Assembly (NCBI GenBank): GCA_964596345.1
Contig: CAZQSZ010000001.1
Span: 434,001 to 498,000 of the forward strand
Length of the DNA stretch: 64,000 nt
Direction of reading: 5' to 3'
From: CADEDV01 sp964596345
GTDB lineage: Bacteria > Bacteroidota > Bacteroidia > Chitinophagales > Chitinophagaceae
Shown: positions 42,462 to 53,134 of the stretch, in pieces
Layout: each line of letters opens with the position of its first letter
How positions within the stretch are numbered: the stretch's first letter is position 1
Program-made: the position numbers and the translations under genes
Notes under the pieces: generated by a model
What the model was told of the DNA's origin: nothing
Databases searched by the model: none
What the model saw: the letters and a program-made list of their open reading frames with translations, nothing else

Positions 42462-44240
42462 TTGCCAGACCCCAAAAAACGTTTTTTTGATATTGCCCAG
42501 TTGAAACGGGTTTTCCGGTATGCAGCCCCCTACAAGAAGAAATTCTATTGGTCAGTGGTGCTGGCTATATTACTGGCACTGATCACTCCTTTGCGGCCAT
42601 TGCTCATCCAGCTGACCGTGAATGATTATATAGCGAACTCTGTCACCAGTATGGTGATTACTATCACCATCATCCAGGTGGGGTTGATACTGGTGGAAAC
42701 CGTATTCCGCTTTCTTTTTACATTCACCACGGCCTGGTTGGGTCAATCGGTGGTAAGGGATATGCGGGTGGCCGTTTACAAGAAGATCCTCGGGTTAAAT
42801 CTTTCCCAGTTTGACAAGACGCCCATTGGTACGTTAACCACCCGAACGATCAATGATATCGAATCCATCAATGATATTTTTGCGGATGGCCTGGTTCCGA
42901 TACTGGCCGATATGCTTTCTATTGTTTGTGTGCTGACCTATATGTTCATCGCCGACTGGCAATTAACGCTGATCGCATTGATCCCTTTCCCGATCATCAT
43001 TATTGCCACTTATTATTTTAAAGAGAGTATCAATAAGTCATTCTTCCGGGTACGGAATGCAGTGGCTCACCTGAATGCGTTTGTACAGGAGCATTTAACA
43101 GGTATGTCGGTAGTGCAGGCTTTTGCATCCGAAGAAAGAGAGTACAGAAAATTCAATACCATCAATAAAGAGCACAGGAATGCAAATGTCAAAGCGATTT
43201 TTGCGTATTCGGTTTTTTTCCCCGTGGTGGAGATCGTACTGGCTTTATCCATTGGCCTTATCGTGTGGTGGACCTCTAAGGAAGCCCTGCAGTTGCAACA
43301 GAGCCAGCAGGGAACAGTTATTTCCTTTATTCTTTGTCTCAATTTATTGTTTCGTCCCTTGCGGGTGATCGCTGATAAATTCAATGTATTGCAAATGGGT
43401 ATCATTGCCAGCGAAAGGGTGTTTAAGGTGCTGGATAATGATGATTTTATACCCGAATCACATGAAAGTGCTTACAAACCCGCCGGGCAATTAAATGGAA
43501 AGATCGATTTTGATAAAGTATGGTTTGCTTATAACGATGAGAACTATGTACTGAAAGACGTAAGCTTTTCGGTGAAACCCGGGGAAACCGTAGCTATTGT
43601 GGGACATACGGGCAGCGGCAAAACAACCATCATCAGTTTACTCAACAGGCTATACCATATTCAGAAAGGGGCCATTCATATTGATGATGTCAATATTGAA
43701 CAATATGACCTGGACTCATTACGAAAAAATGTCGGGGTGGTACTGCAGGATGTTTTTCTCTTCTCCGGCTCGGTACTGGATAATATCACACTGCGGAACC
43801 CGGAGATAACAAAAGAAAAAGTGATCGAAGCGGCCAAGCTGATTGATATGCATGATTTTATTATGCAACTGCCGGGAGGGTATGATTATAATGTGATGGA
43901 AAGAGGGGCAACCTTATCATTAGGGCAGCGGCAGCTACTGTCTTTTATCAGGGCCATGTTGTACAATCCCTCTATTCTTATACTGGATGAAGCCACTTCA
44001 TCCGTGGATACGGAAAGTGAAATGCTGATACAGCAGGCTATTGACAAGTTGATCAAGGGAAGGACTTCTATTGTTATTGCCCATCGCCTGTCCACGATTC
44101 GCAAAGCCGATAAGATCATTGTGCTGGATAAAGGAGAGATAAAAGAAGCCGGTACCCACGAAGAGTTGTTGTCAAACGGTGGCTTTTATGCCCGTTTGCA
44201 TGAAATGCAGTTTGAGAAACACAGGCCGGTAACAAGATAA
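42462..44240 (+). CDS. ABC exporter (fused permease and ATPase, MsbA-like)
   Basis: The 592-residue protein has six membrane helices in its first 330 residues and an ATPase domain with Walker A GHTGSGKTT, ABC signature LSLGQ, Walker B ILILDEA, and the H-loop IAHRLS. Half-transporters of this length act as homodimers or heterodimers that export lipids, peptides or drugs. No partner half-transporter gene is adjacent. The start appears to be TTG 42462, since MPDPKKRFFDIAQLKRVFRYAAP aligns with the usual N-terminus and no ATG is near. Confidence 0.92.
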   Translation: MPDPKKRFFDIAQLKRVFRYAAPYKKKFYWSVVLAILLALITPLRPLLIQLTVNDYIANSVTSMVITITIIQVGLILVETVFRFLFTFTTAWLGQSVVRDMRVAVYKKILGLNLSQFDKTPIGTLTTRTINDIESINDIFADGLVPILADMLSIVCVLTYMFIADWQLTLIALIPFPIIIIATYYFKESINKSFFRVRNAVAHLNAFVQEHLTGMSVVQAFASEEREYRKFNTINKEHRNANVKAIFAYSVFFPVVEIVLALSIGLIVWWTSKEALQLQQSQQGTVISFILCLNLLFRPLRVIADKFNVLQMGIIASERVFKVLDNDDFIPESHESAYKPAGQLNGKIDFDKVWFAYNDENYVLKDVSFSVKPGETVAIVGHTGSGKTTIISLLNRLYHIQKGAIHIDDVNIEQYDLDSLRKNVGVVLQDVFLFSGSVLDNITLRNPEITKEKVIEAAKLIDMHDFIMQLPGGYDYNVMERGATLSLGQRQLLSFIRAMLYNPSILILDEATSSVDTESEMLIQQAIDKLIKGRTSIVIAHRLSTIRKADKIIVLDKGEIKEAGTHEELLSNGGFYARLHEMQFEKHRPVTR

Positions 44241-44241
44241 A

Positions 44242-44269
44242 AAAACCACTCCTGGAAAGGAGCGGTTTT
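44242..44269. terminator. Bidirectional terminator between ABC exporter and PepSY-like genes
   Basis: AAAACCACTCCT (44242-44253) pairs with AGGAGCGGTTTT (44258-44269) through a GGAA loop with one A-C mismatch. The A-run and T-run on both sides suit two convergent genes. Confidence 0.82.
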
Positions 44270-44308
44270 GAACACGGGATCAAATGCGCAAATAAACTTT
44301 TACATTTT

Positions 44309-44626
44309 TTAAGCCAGGCTGGCAGCAATGAACGTTCCATCAGCCCGGAAAAAAGCCTTCCAGCGAACAGTTCCAACAAAGAATTTCACTTTCCAGGTAT
44401 TTCCGTCTTCGGCCTGCCATTCCATGCGGGTGGCAGTGGGGTAGCGGGCAGCAAAGGAAGCCTGGACAGCGGCCGGTAAGTTGGATGGAGGTGGAACAGG
44501 TGCATCATCGGCACCACGGCGACCGGCAATAGTGCTGTCGTCCGTATTTGGACTTACGGATGGTTTCTGGCAGGAAGCAAAAAGCAGGCAAGCAGCCAAA
44601 GCAGGGAGCAAAAGGGTGTTTTTCAT
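44309..44626 (-). CDS. PepSY-like (DUF2874-type) small lipoprotein
   Basis: The 105-residue product from ATG 44626 has a lipoprotein signal (LAACLLFASC, Cys18 region) and a C-terminal PepSY-like half: AVQASFAARYPTATRMEWQAEDGNTWKVKF and WKAFFRADGTFIA. Such domains occur singly or in pairs in Bacteroidota periplasmic proteins of unknown role. It converges with the ABC exporter gene across a shared terminator. Confidence 0.7.
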   Translation of the reverse strand: MKNTLLLPALAACLLFASCQKPSVSPNTDDSTIAGRRGADDAPVPPPSNLPAAVQASFAARYPTATRMEWQAEDGNTWKVKFFVGTVRWKAFFRADGTFIAASLA

Positions 44627-44741
44627 GACTAAACTGTTTAAAAGATTCAATAATGTTTACAGCAATAGGTCAACCCTCAAAATGCTTTTGTAACTGCCGG
44701 TCATTTTTTGCTTAATTCAAGGTTTTTCATGGTCACCCCCT

Positions 44742-44749
44742 TATCTTTG
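44742..44749 (+). promoter_or_regulatory. -7 promoter element of the ATP synthase operon
   Basis: TATCTTTG is a perfect match to TAnnTTTG and lies 15 bases before atpB. No clear -33 TTTG is present at the usual distance. Confidence 0.5.
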
Positions 44750-44763
44750 CGGCAAATTTCAGG

Positions 44764-45900
44764 ATGGGTATGAGTCACAGGCTAATAAAATCCTTTACTG
44801 TAGCGGCTTTCAGCATTTTTTTATCAATTATTTCCCTGCCATCTTTTGCAGGTGACGGAGGCCATGGTGAGGGTGATAAACCAGCTAAATTTAATGCGTC
44901 AGAAGTTATCTTTGGCCACGTCCTGAACGGCCATGAATTTCACTTTTTTGGCGTTTCAGTTCCCCTGCCTGTTATTCTTTATTCTCCCGAAAGAGGCCTG
45001 AGTACGTTTATGTCGTCCCGTTTTCATCATGGTGAAGAGGCGCATGAAGGGTATGTGATCCTGACCAAGCATAACATGGAGAAATATGGCCTCGATCCAA
45101 AAAAATTCCACGAAGAAGATATCCTGGCAGTAGATGCCAATGGTAATATAGACCACTCAGTAAAAGTGTATGATTTTTCACTGACCCGTAACGTGGTGCA
45201 GATGCTGCTGGCCCTGGTCATTTTTGTATGGATCATGCTGCGGATTGCGAAAAGATATAAAACAGGTGTGGGGGTTACTTCGGCACCCAAAGGTTCCCAG
45301 AGCCTGATCGAACCGGTAATCACTTTTGTCCGCGATGAAGTGGCCAAGCCCAATCTCGGTCATAAGGTAGATAAATACCTGCCCTACCTGCTGACCGTTT
45401 TCTTTTTTATTTTAATCAATAACATCTTTGGCCTGATCCCGGGATCGGCAAACGTAACCGGAAATATCGCTTTCACGGCTGTGCTGGGGGTTATTTCATT
45501 TGTAGTGATTCTGGCCAGTTCCAACAGTCATTACTGGGGTCATATTTTCAACCCCCCGGGAGTGCCGCTGGGTGTAAAATTCATCCTGGTACCTGTGGAG
45601 TTCCTGAGTGTGTTTATCAAGCCCTTCGCATTGATCATCCGTCTTTTTGCCAATATGGTGGCCGGGCATATTATTATTATCTGCCTGATATCACTCATAT
45701 TCATTTTCGGCGAACTGAACACGGCAGCGGGTTGGGGAGCTTCTCCGTTAGCGATTGGCTTCACTGTTTTTATTTACCTGATTGAAGTGCTGGTAGCATT
45801 TCTGCAGGCATTTATTTTCACCATGCTGACAGCAGTGTTTATCGGGCAGGCATTTGAAGGAGAGCATCATCATGATAAAGCAGCAACTGCTCATCATTAA
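44764..45900 (+). CDS. atpB: ATP synthase F0 subunit a
   Basis: The 378-residue protein has an N-terminal signal-like helix and a long periplasmic/hydrophilic insertion (about residues 30-140) typical of Bacteroidota subunit a, then five membrane helices. The essential arginine lies in FIKPFALIIRLFANMVAGH (Arg of IIRLFAN). Subunit a forms the proton half-channels against the c ring. An alternative ATG lies two codons downstream. It heads the atpB-E-F-H-A operon. Confidence 0.93.
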   Translation: MGMSHRLIKSFTVAAFSIFLSIISLPSFAGDGGHGEGDKPAKFNASEVIFGHVLNGHEFHFFGVSVPLPVILYSPERGLSTFMSSRFHHGEEAHEGYVILTKHNMEKYGLDPKKFHEEDILAVDANGNIDHSVKVYDFSLTRNVVQMLLALVIFVWIMLRIAKRYKTGVGVTSAPKGSQSLIEPVITFVRDEVAKPNLGHKVDKYLPYLLTVFFFILINNIFGLIPGSANVTGNIAFTAVLGVISFVVILASSNSHYWGHIFNPPGVPLGVKFILVPVEFLSVFIKPFALIIRLFANMVAGHIIIICLISLIFIFGELNTAAGWGASPLAIGFTVFIYLIEVLVAFLQAFIFTMLTAVFIGQAFEGEHHHDKAATAHH

Positions 45901-45905
45901 ACTAG

Positions 45906-46169
<264 letters not shown>

Positions 46170-46258
46170 TTAATACCGGCAACAAAAAATTACTGCATCC
46201 AATGCACAGGGCGGAGGATGCAGTATTTAAAAACTGAAACAAGAAATTGATATAGACA

Positions 46259-46753
46259 ATGAAACTTCTTACTCCCGAAATTGGTTTGCTCGTCTGGACC
46301 TTACTGGCTTTCCTGATCGTGTTTTTTATCCTGGCAAAATTTGCCTGGCCGGCTATTGTGAAAGGGCTGCGTGACAGAGAGAACAGTATCTCTGAGTCAT
46401 TAGCTACTGCAGAAAAAGTGAAAGCAGAAATGGCCCAGTTGCAAAGTGAAAACGAAGCTTTGCTGGCCAAAGCCCGTGAAGAAAGATCCCAGTTGCTGAA
46501 GGAAGCAAGGGAAACAAAAGACAGGATCATCAACGAAGCAAAAGAGCAGGCTAAAACGGAAGCGAATAAGATCGTAACCGAAGCCCAGATGGCTATCAAT
46601 GCCCAGAAGATGGCGGCGCTTACTGAAGTGAAGAACCAGGTGGGTAAACTGGTGATTGAAGTGAGTGAAAAAGTATTGAGAAGAGAACTGGGAAATAAAG
46701 ACGCCCAGGAAGCTCATATCAAAGGCCTGGTTGACGAAGTAAAATTAAACTAA
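46259..46753 (+). CDS. atpF: ATP synthase F0 subunit b
   Basis: The 164-residue protein has one N-terminal membrane helix (about residues 9-28, LLVWTLLAFLIVFFILAKFAW) and a long, highly charged coiled coil. It is the peripheral stalk that links subunit a to the delta subunit. Gene order and the ALPLILAKFAWP-type transition confirm it. Confidence 0.95.
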   Translation: MKLLTPEIGLLVWTLLAFLIVFFILAKFAWPAIVKGLRDRENSISESLATAEKVKAEMAQLQSENEALLAKAREERSQLLKEARETKDRIINEAKEQAKTEANKIVTEAQMAINAQKMAALTEVKNQVGKLVIEVSEKVLRRELGNKDAQEAHIKGLVDEVKLN

Positions 46754-46766
46754 GAAAAGCTACAGA

Positions 46767-47330
46767 ATGCCTAATCCACGTTTAGCATCGAGATACGCCA
46801 AATCACTGATTGACCTTGCAGTTGAAAGAGGTCAGTTGGAGAATGTATTTGCTGATATGCAATGGCTGAAGGCCGTCTGCAAAAGCAACCGTGATTTTGT
46901 GAACCTGCTGCGCAGCCCTGTGATCAAGGCGGATACAAAAAAGAAAATTGTTGACGCAGTCACTGCCGGCAAGATTGGCGAACTGACCACAGCTTTTACG
47001 TCATTGCTGATCACAAAAGGAAGAGAAAGTAACTTACCAGAGATCATCACTTCGTTCATTGATGCTTATAATGAGCAGAAGAATATTCATACCATACAAC
47101 TGACAACGGCCCACCCGGTTAGTGATGCGATGAGAACTGCGATTGTGGAGCAGGTGAAGAAATCAGCAGGGTTTCAGCATGTGGAACTCGAAGAAAAGGT
47201 AGATGCAGATCTGATCGGTGGTTTTGTATTGCAGGTGGGGGATAAACTCGTAGATGCCAGTGTGGCTTATGACCTGCGGGCTATCGCCAAGCAGTTTAAG
47301 AACAATGATTTTATTTACAAGCTCAGATAA
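46767..47330 (+). CDS. atpH: ATP synthase F1 subunit delta
   Basis: The 187-residue protein shows the delta/OSCP pattern: [19 protein letters not shown] at the N-terminus and the C-terminal [33 protein letters not shown]. Delta caps the peripheral stalk and binds the top of the F1 head. It is 13 bases after atpF and 26 before atpA. Confidence 0.95.
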   Translation: MPNPRLASRYAKSLIDLAVERGQLENVFADMQWLKAVCKSNRDFVNLLRSPVIKADTKKKIVDAVTAGKIGELTTAFTSLLITKGRESNLPEIITSFIDAYNEQKNIHTIQLTTAHPVSDAMRTAIVEQVKKSAGFQHVELEEKVDADLIGGFVLQVGDKLVDASVAYDLRAIAKQFKNNDFIYKLR

Positions 47331-47356
47331 TTTTTAAAAAAGATAAACAGAAATAT

Positions 47357-48937
47357 ATGGCAGAGATTAAACCCGATGAGATAAGTGCGATACTGCGCCA
47401 GCAGTTGAGCAACTTCAACGCCGCTGCGGACCTGGAAGAAGTAGGTACCGTATTGCAGGTGGGTGATGGTATTGCCCGTGTTTACGGGTTGGGCAATGTT
47501 CGTTATGGTGAACTCGTTGAGTTTGAAAACGGCGTTCGTGCCATTGCTTTGAACCTGGAAGAAGATAATGTGGGTGTGGTATTGATGGGTGAAAGCGGTG
47601 CTATTAAAGAAGGTGCCAAAGTAAAACGTACCGGCCAGATCGCTTCTATTAAAGTAGGAGAAGGCATGGTGGGACGTGTGGTGAATACGCTGGGTCAGCC
47701 GATAGATGGTAAAGGACCTATTAGCGGGGAACTGTATGAAATGCCATTGGAGCGTAAAGCACCAGGGGTTATTTTCCGGGAGCCGGTAAAAGAACCCTTA
47801 CAAACAGGTATCAAAGCAATCGATGCAATGATCCCGATCGGTCGTGGTCAGCGGGAGCTCATCATTGGTGACCGCCAGACAGGTAAAACAGCTATTGCTG
47901 TGGATACCATCATCAACCAGAAAGAGTTTTTCAAAGCAGGTAAAACTGTTTATTGTATATATGTGGCCATCGGTCAGAAAGCTTCTACCATTGCCGGGGT
48001 AATGAAAACATTACAGGACAATGGTGCGATGGAATACACTACTATCGTAGCGGCTTCTGCTTCTGACCCGGCTCCGTTACAATTCTATGCTCCTTTTGCC
48101 GGAGCAGCGATCGGTGAGTTCTTCCGTGATACCGGACGCCCTGCGCTGATTATCTATGACGATCTTTCTAAACAAGCAGTGGCTTACCGTGAGGTATCCT
48201 TGCTGTTGCGCCGTCCTCCGGGCCGTGAAGCCTATCCCGGTGACGTATTCTACCTGCATAGCCGTTTGCTGGAAAGGGCTGCGAAAGTGATCAGTGATGA
48301 CGGGGTTGCAAAAAATATGAATGATGTTCCGGATAGTATCAGGCACCTGATAAAAGGCGGTGGTTCTTTAACTGCATTGCCCATTATTGAAACACAGGCG
48401 GGTGACGTATCTGCTTATATCCCAACGAACGTAATCTCAATTACAGACGGACAGATATTCCTCGAAACGAACCTTTTCTTATCAGGTATCCGCCCGGCAA
48501 TCAACGTAGGTATCTCTGTAAGCCGTGTGGGGGGTAATGCGCAGATCAAATCCATGAAGAAGGTGGCAGGTACACTGAAACTGGACCAGGCATTATACCG
48601 GGAGCTGGAAGCCTTCTCCAAATTTGGCGGTGACCTGGATGCTGCTACCAAGAATGTAATTGACAAAGGTGCCCGTAACGTGGAAGTGCTGAAACAGCCA
48701 CAATACTCTCCTTTTGCAGTAGAGAAACAGGTAGCGATCATTTATCTTGGTACTAATGGTTTGCTGAAGGATGTAGCTGTGAAAAGGGTAAAAGAGTTTG
48801 AAGAACATTTCTTAATGGAAATGGAAAGTAAACTGCCTGATGTAATGGCTGAATTCAAAAAAGGTAACTTACCAGAGGATGGTATTAAGAAAATGGTAGA
48901 GCTGGCGAACGGTTTGATTCCCTCTTACAAAGCTTAA
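47357..48937 (+). CDS. atpA: ATP synthase F1 subunit alpha
   Basis: The 526-residue protein carries the P-loop [10 protein letters not shown] (about 170-179), the alpha-type [17 protein letters not shown], and the DELSD-like region replaced by [29 protein letters not shown]. Alpha forms the catalytic hexamer with beta, whose gene is not in this window. A strong intrinsic terminator follows within 25 bases, and the gamma gene that often follows atpA is absent here. Confidence 0.97.
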   Translation: MAEIKPDEISAILRQQLSNFNAAADLEEVGTVLQVGDGIARVYGLGNVRYGELVEFENGVRAIALNLEEDNVGVVLMGESGAIKEGAKVKRTGQIASIKVGEGMVGRVVNTLGQPIDGKGPISGELYEMPLERKAPGVIFREPVKEPLQTGIKAIDAMIPIGRGQRELIIGDRQTGKTAIAVDTIINQKEFFKAGKTVYCIYVAIGQKASTIAGVMKTLQDNGAMEYTTIVAASASDPAPLQFYAPFAGAAIGEFFRDTGRPALIIYDDLSKQAVAYREVSLLLRRPPGREAYPGDVFYLHSRLLERAAKVISDDGVAKNMNDVPDSIRHLIKGGGSLTALPIIETQAGDVSAYIPTNVISITDGQIFLETNLFLSGIRPAINVGISVSRVGGNAQIKSMKKVAGTLKLDQALYRELEAFSKFGGDLDAATKNVIDKGARNVEVLKQPQYSPFAVEKQVAIIYLGTNGLLKDVAVKRVKEFEEHFLMEMESKLPDVMAEFKKGNLPEDGIKKMVELANGLIPSYKA

Positions 48938-48959
48938 GACAACAGATATAATATTTTGC

Positions 48960-48987
48960 AAAGGCGATCGGAAGATCGCCTTTTTTT
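48960..48987 (+). terminator. Intrinsic terminator of the atp operon
   Basis: AAAGGCGATC (48960-48969) pairs perfectly with GATCGCCTTT (48974-48983) through a GGAA loop, followed by more T. It ends the operon directly after atpA. Confidence 0.92.
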
Positions 48988-49438
48988 ATGCTTGTTTCGG
49001 TCGGGCATTACTATTTTCCTTACGTACAAACCACTTGATTTTTTAGTGGGCCAGCTTTGTATTTTGCGTAGTATTTCATTTGAAATAGTGTATTTACGTA
49101 TTTTTCCATGAAAATTATTTAGAATAAACCTTAATTTAAATAATTGATAATCATTGGAAATAGTATTTATCATGCATAAAATACGGTAGTATATGCGAAA
49201 AAACTCTCGAAAAACTTGCATCGGTAAAACCCGCATATTACTTTAGCATCAGAATTCGAAAATACCCTAAAGAAAACAACGTAATCCGATCATGAAACTA
49301 ACCTCCTCCAACAAGGGATTTTACCTCCCTGGATGTTTAGCCTCCACTACGTCGGTTTCCATTGCAATCTGATAAAGGGTTTTCAAGTAACCAACAAGAT
49401 CCAAACCTATAGCCGTACAACGAATCTTGAACCCTAAA
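48988..49438 (+). other. 450-bp AT-rich intergenic region with a palindrome and a 26-codon frame
   Basis: No recognisable gene is present. A 16-base palindrome TATTTCATTTGAAATA sits at 49072-49087, and a -7-like TATTTTG just before it. A short frame (ATG 49292 to TGA 49372, 26 codons) reads MKLTSSNKGFYLPGCLASTT and then SVSIAI; it lies directly before the T9SS cargo gene and could be a leader peptide, but nothing else supports it. Confidence 0.4.
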
Positions 49439-50746
49439 ATGAAACTGATGAAAACAATCGTACTCAACAAAATGGAAACAGCAAAGGCGGCTATCCTTTG
49501 TGTGTTTGCTGCATCATTGCTGAACACTACCGGGTCAGCACAATCTGTATCAGGAAGCAATGGCCTGGTTTTTAATAATTATTCTTTGATCACAGCGTCC
49601 AGCACTAATCTGAAAGCCGGGGCGATCTACCGTTTTACAAACGTATTTAACAATGTTAATGCCACGGTAAGAATTGACTCACTTGTAGGTGGTGCTGAAG
49701 TGAGGAAGATTGATGATAACAGTTCCGGTCTTGGTTATGTGAATGCTTTTCAGCCCGAGATCAGGATTCCTTCAGGAACGGGGGAGGCATACGCCGTATT
49801 TACAATGACATTTTATAAGCAGGATAATACCTCTCTTCAGTATCTCGATTCATTAAGTGCCACTGCCGTTGACCTGGATGGAAACATACGGATGAAAGAA
49901 TTTGTGGAAATTGGAATGGGTGGTGGTAGTGCAAGCTACATGAGTACTACGCTTGATATTTCTGTGCTGCAGTTGTTACTGAATAAATTCAGAGGTGAGA
50001 ATATACTGGGTGTTGAAAGAACTGGTATTGACACAGCTGCATGGGGAAATATGTTTACGGTTAAAAAGTCAAATATATCCTCATTTACTGTAAAATATGG
50101 GGCAAGAATGTTAGCAGCATCATCAACCAACCGCCAGTTTAGTCTGTATATGAAAGGGTTCAACTATCCCAGCCAAATTATACTGCCCGTAAAGCTTGAG
50201 TCTTTCACCGCAATTCTCAATAATAATAGTAATAAAGTTGACCTGAGATGGATTACTTCTTACGAAAAAAATGTAAGTCATTTCGTGGTGGAGAAAAGTA
50301 CAGATGGAAAGAATTATACTGATGCAGGAGTTGTATTCGCTTATGGTAACTCAAGTGATATAATGAACTATACATTTACTGATATGATTGCCACACAGGA
50401 TAAAGTGATTTATTACAGGTTGCGTTCAGTAGATGCCGACGGGAAATATGATTATTCTGCCACCCGTATTATCCGCAGCGCCAAACAAACTGAAAATACA
50501 GTCACCATCCTCACCTATCCTAACCCTGTTACCAGCGAACTGCGGATCACAATTCCGAACAGCTGGCAGGGGAAAAAGGTTACCTACGAACTGTTGAATG
50601 CCGGTGCGCAAATTGCTAAAAGGGCAGAAACCGGAAGCTCAAGCCAGACAGAGACCATGAATGTTAACAGCTTAGCACCTGGTTTATATGTAGTTAAGGT
50701 GAGCTGCGGAGCAGAAACAGCAACACAAAAGATTATCAAGAGATAA
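49439..50746 (+). CDS. T9SS-secreted protein with type A sorting tail
   Basis: The 435-residue product from ATG 49439 has a signal peptide, an unrecognised N-terminal domain, an Fn3-like domain (about residues 250-345; LESFTAILNNNSNKVDLRWITSYEKNVSHFVVEKSTDGKNY), and a T9SS type A tail (TYPNPVTSELRITIPNSW to LAPGLYVVKVSCGAETATQKIIKR). The tail directs export through the type IX system and surface attachment or release. Function of the N-terminal domain is unknown. A strong terminator follows. Confidence 0.82.
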   Translation: MKLMKTIVLNKMETAKAAILCVFAASLLNTTGSAQSVSGSNGLVFNNYSLITASSTNLKAGAIYRFTNVFNNVNATVRIDSLVGGAEVRKIDDNSSGLGYVNAFQPEIRIPSGTGEAYAVFTMTFYKQDNTSLQYLDSLSATAVDLDGNIRMKEFVEIGMGGGSASYMSTTLDISVLQLLLNKFRGENILGVERTGIDTAAWGNMFTVKKSNISSFTVKYGARMLAASSTNRQFSLYMKGFNYPSQIILPVKLESFTAILNNNSNKVDLRWITSYEKNVSHFVVEKSTDGKNYTDAGVVFAYGNSSDIMNYTFTDMIATQDKVIYYRLRSVDADGKYDYSATRIIRSAKQTENTVTILTYPNPVTSELRITIPNSWQGKKVTYELLNAGAQIAKRAETGSSSQTETMNVNSLAPGLYVVKVSCGAETATQKIIKR

Positions 50747-50768
50747 GTTAGTTTTTATTGGGGGTCAT

Positions 50769-50797
50769 AACCAGGTTCGAAAGGGCCTGGTTTTTTT
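50769..50797 (+). terminator. Intrinsic terminator after the T9SS cargo gene
   Basis: AACCAGG (50769-50775) pairs with CCTGGTT (50786-50792), followed by a run of seven T. Confidence 0.85.
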
Positions 50798-50866
50798 GTG
50801 ATAAAATAATTTGGTTTATAAAATAAACTACTTTACGTTTGTCATGAAAATTCAAAACCAACAACC

Positions 50867-53122
50867 ATGATGCGAGTACGAAACATCCTTTTTTTCCTGT
50901 CTGTGACCTTGTTTCCTGTGATAGTGAATGCGCAGACTACCGTGAAAGGGGTGGTGAAAGACAATAAAGGAAAAGCAATGCCCGGTATCAGTATCACCCT
51001 AAAGGATACCTATGATGGCGCCACTACTGATTCCACCGGGAAATACTCCTTTAAGACAACTGAGAAAGGAGAGCAGCTGATAGTAGCCAGCTCAATTGGT
51101 TATAAACCATTTGAACAAAAAGTTGTGTTGGACGGAACCACACAAATAATTGATATTTCTTTAAAGGAGGAGATAACAGAATTGAGGGCTGTGGTACTAA
51201 CTGCCGGCACTTTTGAAGCCAGCGACAGAAAAAGAGCGGCTGTGGTGCTTGACCCGATCGATATTGTTACCACAGCCAGTGCCAATGGTGATATTACAGG
51301 GGCATTAAAAACATTACCTGGTGCACAACAGGTGGGAGAAAGTGAGGGATTGTTTGTCCGTGGCGGTACCGCTGCAGAAACAAAAACATTTATAGACGGC
51401 ACCCTGGTTAATAATTTCTTTTTCAGCAGTGTGCCCAATATTGCCCAGTTTGGAAGATTCTCTCCCTTTATTTTTAAAGGAACCGTTTTCAGCACAGGTG
51501 GCTATTCCGCTTTATACGGTCAGGCCTTATCTTCTGCACTCATATTAGAATCAATAGATCTTCCTGATCAGTCTTCGGCGAATATCGGTTTGACGGTATT
51601 AAGCGGCAGCGCAGGGTACCAGCACCTGGCAAAAAATAAAAAGTATTCGTTGGGAGGCAGTTATAGTTACACTAACCTGGGGCTGGCTTTTGCTGTCATC
51701 AAACAAAGACAGGATTATCAGAAAGTGCCTGCTTATCACAACGCGGATGCTAATTTTCGTATTAAAACTTCTAAAACAGGCATACTGAAATATTATGGTT
51801 ATTTCAGTAATAACCGGCTTGCATTTACTACGAACAGCATTGATTCGTTGGGCTATAAAGACAGGTTTGGCCTTGGTAATACCAATATCTATCACAACCT
51901 GGCCTGGAGAGAAAATCTTGGAAGCAGGTGGAAATTAAACGTGGGGGTATCCTATACAAATAACAAAGATGATATCAGCAGCTCCATGCAGGATACTAAT
52001 AAGAACGAGGTATTGCTGGGCGGACTGGAGTTTAAAAAATTCGATGTAGATGCAAAAGGTAATTATTTCAATGCCAAGTTTGTGCTGGAGAAAAGGCTGA
52101 AGGGGCTAAGTGCTGTTCGTTTCGGCAGCGAGTATAATTACAGCAATGATGTGTCCATCTATACCGACTACAACGGGAACAAGTACTCTGGATCAGTGAA
52201 GGAACACATTAATTCTGTATTCGCAGAAGCTGATATATATATCACCAATGATGTGGCGGCCAAGGCGGGTACCCGGTTTGAGCACTCCGCATTGCTGGAT
52301 AAAACGAATATTGCTCCCCGTCTTTCCATAGCCTATAAACTGGGTAAAGGATCACAGGCTTCGCTGGCTTATGGTATCTTTTACCAGAACCCGGAAAGGA
52401 GATATTTACCTTCTACCAGCAGCCTGACTTTTATGAAGGCGACACATTACATTGCCCAGTTTCAGAAAGTGGCTAACCAGCAGTCATTCCGTACAGAGAT
52501 ATTTTATAAGAAATATGACAACCTGTTGAAAACAGCCCTGACAACCGGCCAGGAAACAGCCATTAATAATAATGGTTTTGGCGATGCCAGGGGAATTGAA
52601 TTTTTCTGGAGAGATAAAAAGACCATCAAAAATTTCGATTACTGGGTATCTTATTCTTACCTGGATACGAAGCGGGATTTCCTGAATTTCCCCTTTGCCA
52701 TTACGCCCAATTTTGCGGCAAAACACACAGCTTCGTTGGTAACTAAAAAGTTTGTACAAAAATGGAAAATGAACCTGAATGCCGCTTATAATTATGCCAG
52801 TGGCCGTCCTTATTATAATATAGGGTTTGATGGCTCCAATTATAAGTTTAATGACCGGGGAACGATTCCTGATTATCACAATGTAAGCTTCTCGGTCAAT
52901 TACCTGCCATTTATAGGTAAGAAAAATCCTAAAGCCTTTGCCGTATATGTGTTGCAGGTAAGTAATATTTTCAACATCAGGCAGACCTATGGGTACCAGT
53001 ATTCATATAATGGGTATCGCAAAGAAGCCATCGTACCCACCTCAAGAATGTTTGTATTCCTGGGTGCTTTTATCAGCTTTGGTGTGGATAGAAGCGATGA
53101 AGTAATTAATAACGGATTATAA
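50867..53122 (+). CDS. TonB-dependent outer-membrane receptor
   Basis: The 751-residue protein has a signal peptide, a carboxypeptidase-regulatory-like domain (about 23-105; TVKGVVKDNKGKAMPGISITLKDTYDG), a plug (DITGALKTLPGAQQVGESEGLFVRGGTAAETKTFIDG) and a barrel. It is shorter than SusC proteins and lacks a SusD partner. Ligand unknown; metal or small-molecule chelate uptake is typical for this architecture. It is 12 bp before a 2TM-domain gene and may share its transcript. Confidence 0.88.
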   Translation: MMRVRNILFFLSVTLFPVIVNAQTTVKGVVKDNKGKAMPGISITLKDTYDGATTDSTGKYSFKTTEKGEQLIVASSIGYKPFEQKVVLDGTTQIIDISLKEEITELRAVVLTAGTFEASDRKRAAVVLDPIDIVTTASANGDITGALKTLPGAQQVGESEGLFVRGGTAAETKTFIDGTLVNNFFFSSVPNIAQFGRFSPFIFKGTVFSTGGYSALYGQALSSALILESIDLPDQSSANIGLTVLSGSAGYQHLAKNKKYSLGGSYSYTNLGLAFAVIKQRQDYQKVPAYHNADANFRIKTSKTGILKYYGYFSNNRLAFTTNSIDSLGYKDRFGLGNTNIYHNLAWRENLGSRWKLNVGVSYTNNKDDISSSMQDTNKNEVLLGGLEFKKFDVDAKGNYFNAKFVLEKRLKGLSAVRFGSEYNYSNDVSIYTDYNGNKYSGSVKEHINSVFAEADIYITNDVAAKAGTRFEHSALLDKTNIAPRLSIAYKLGKGSQASLAYGIFYQNPERRYLPSTSSLTFMKATHYIAQFQKVANQQSFRTEIFYKKYDNLLKTALTTGQETAINNNGFGDARGIEFFWRDKKTIKNFDYWVSYSYLDTKRDFLNFPFAITPNFAAKHTASLVTKKFVQKWKMNLNAAYNYASGRPYYNIGFDGSNYKFNDRGTIPDYHNVSFSVNYLPFIGKKNPKAFAVYVLQVSNIFNIRQTYGYQYSYNGYRKEAIVPTSRMFVFLGAFISFGVDRSDEVINNGL

Positions 53123-53134
53123 AAAATAAAATCT

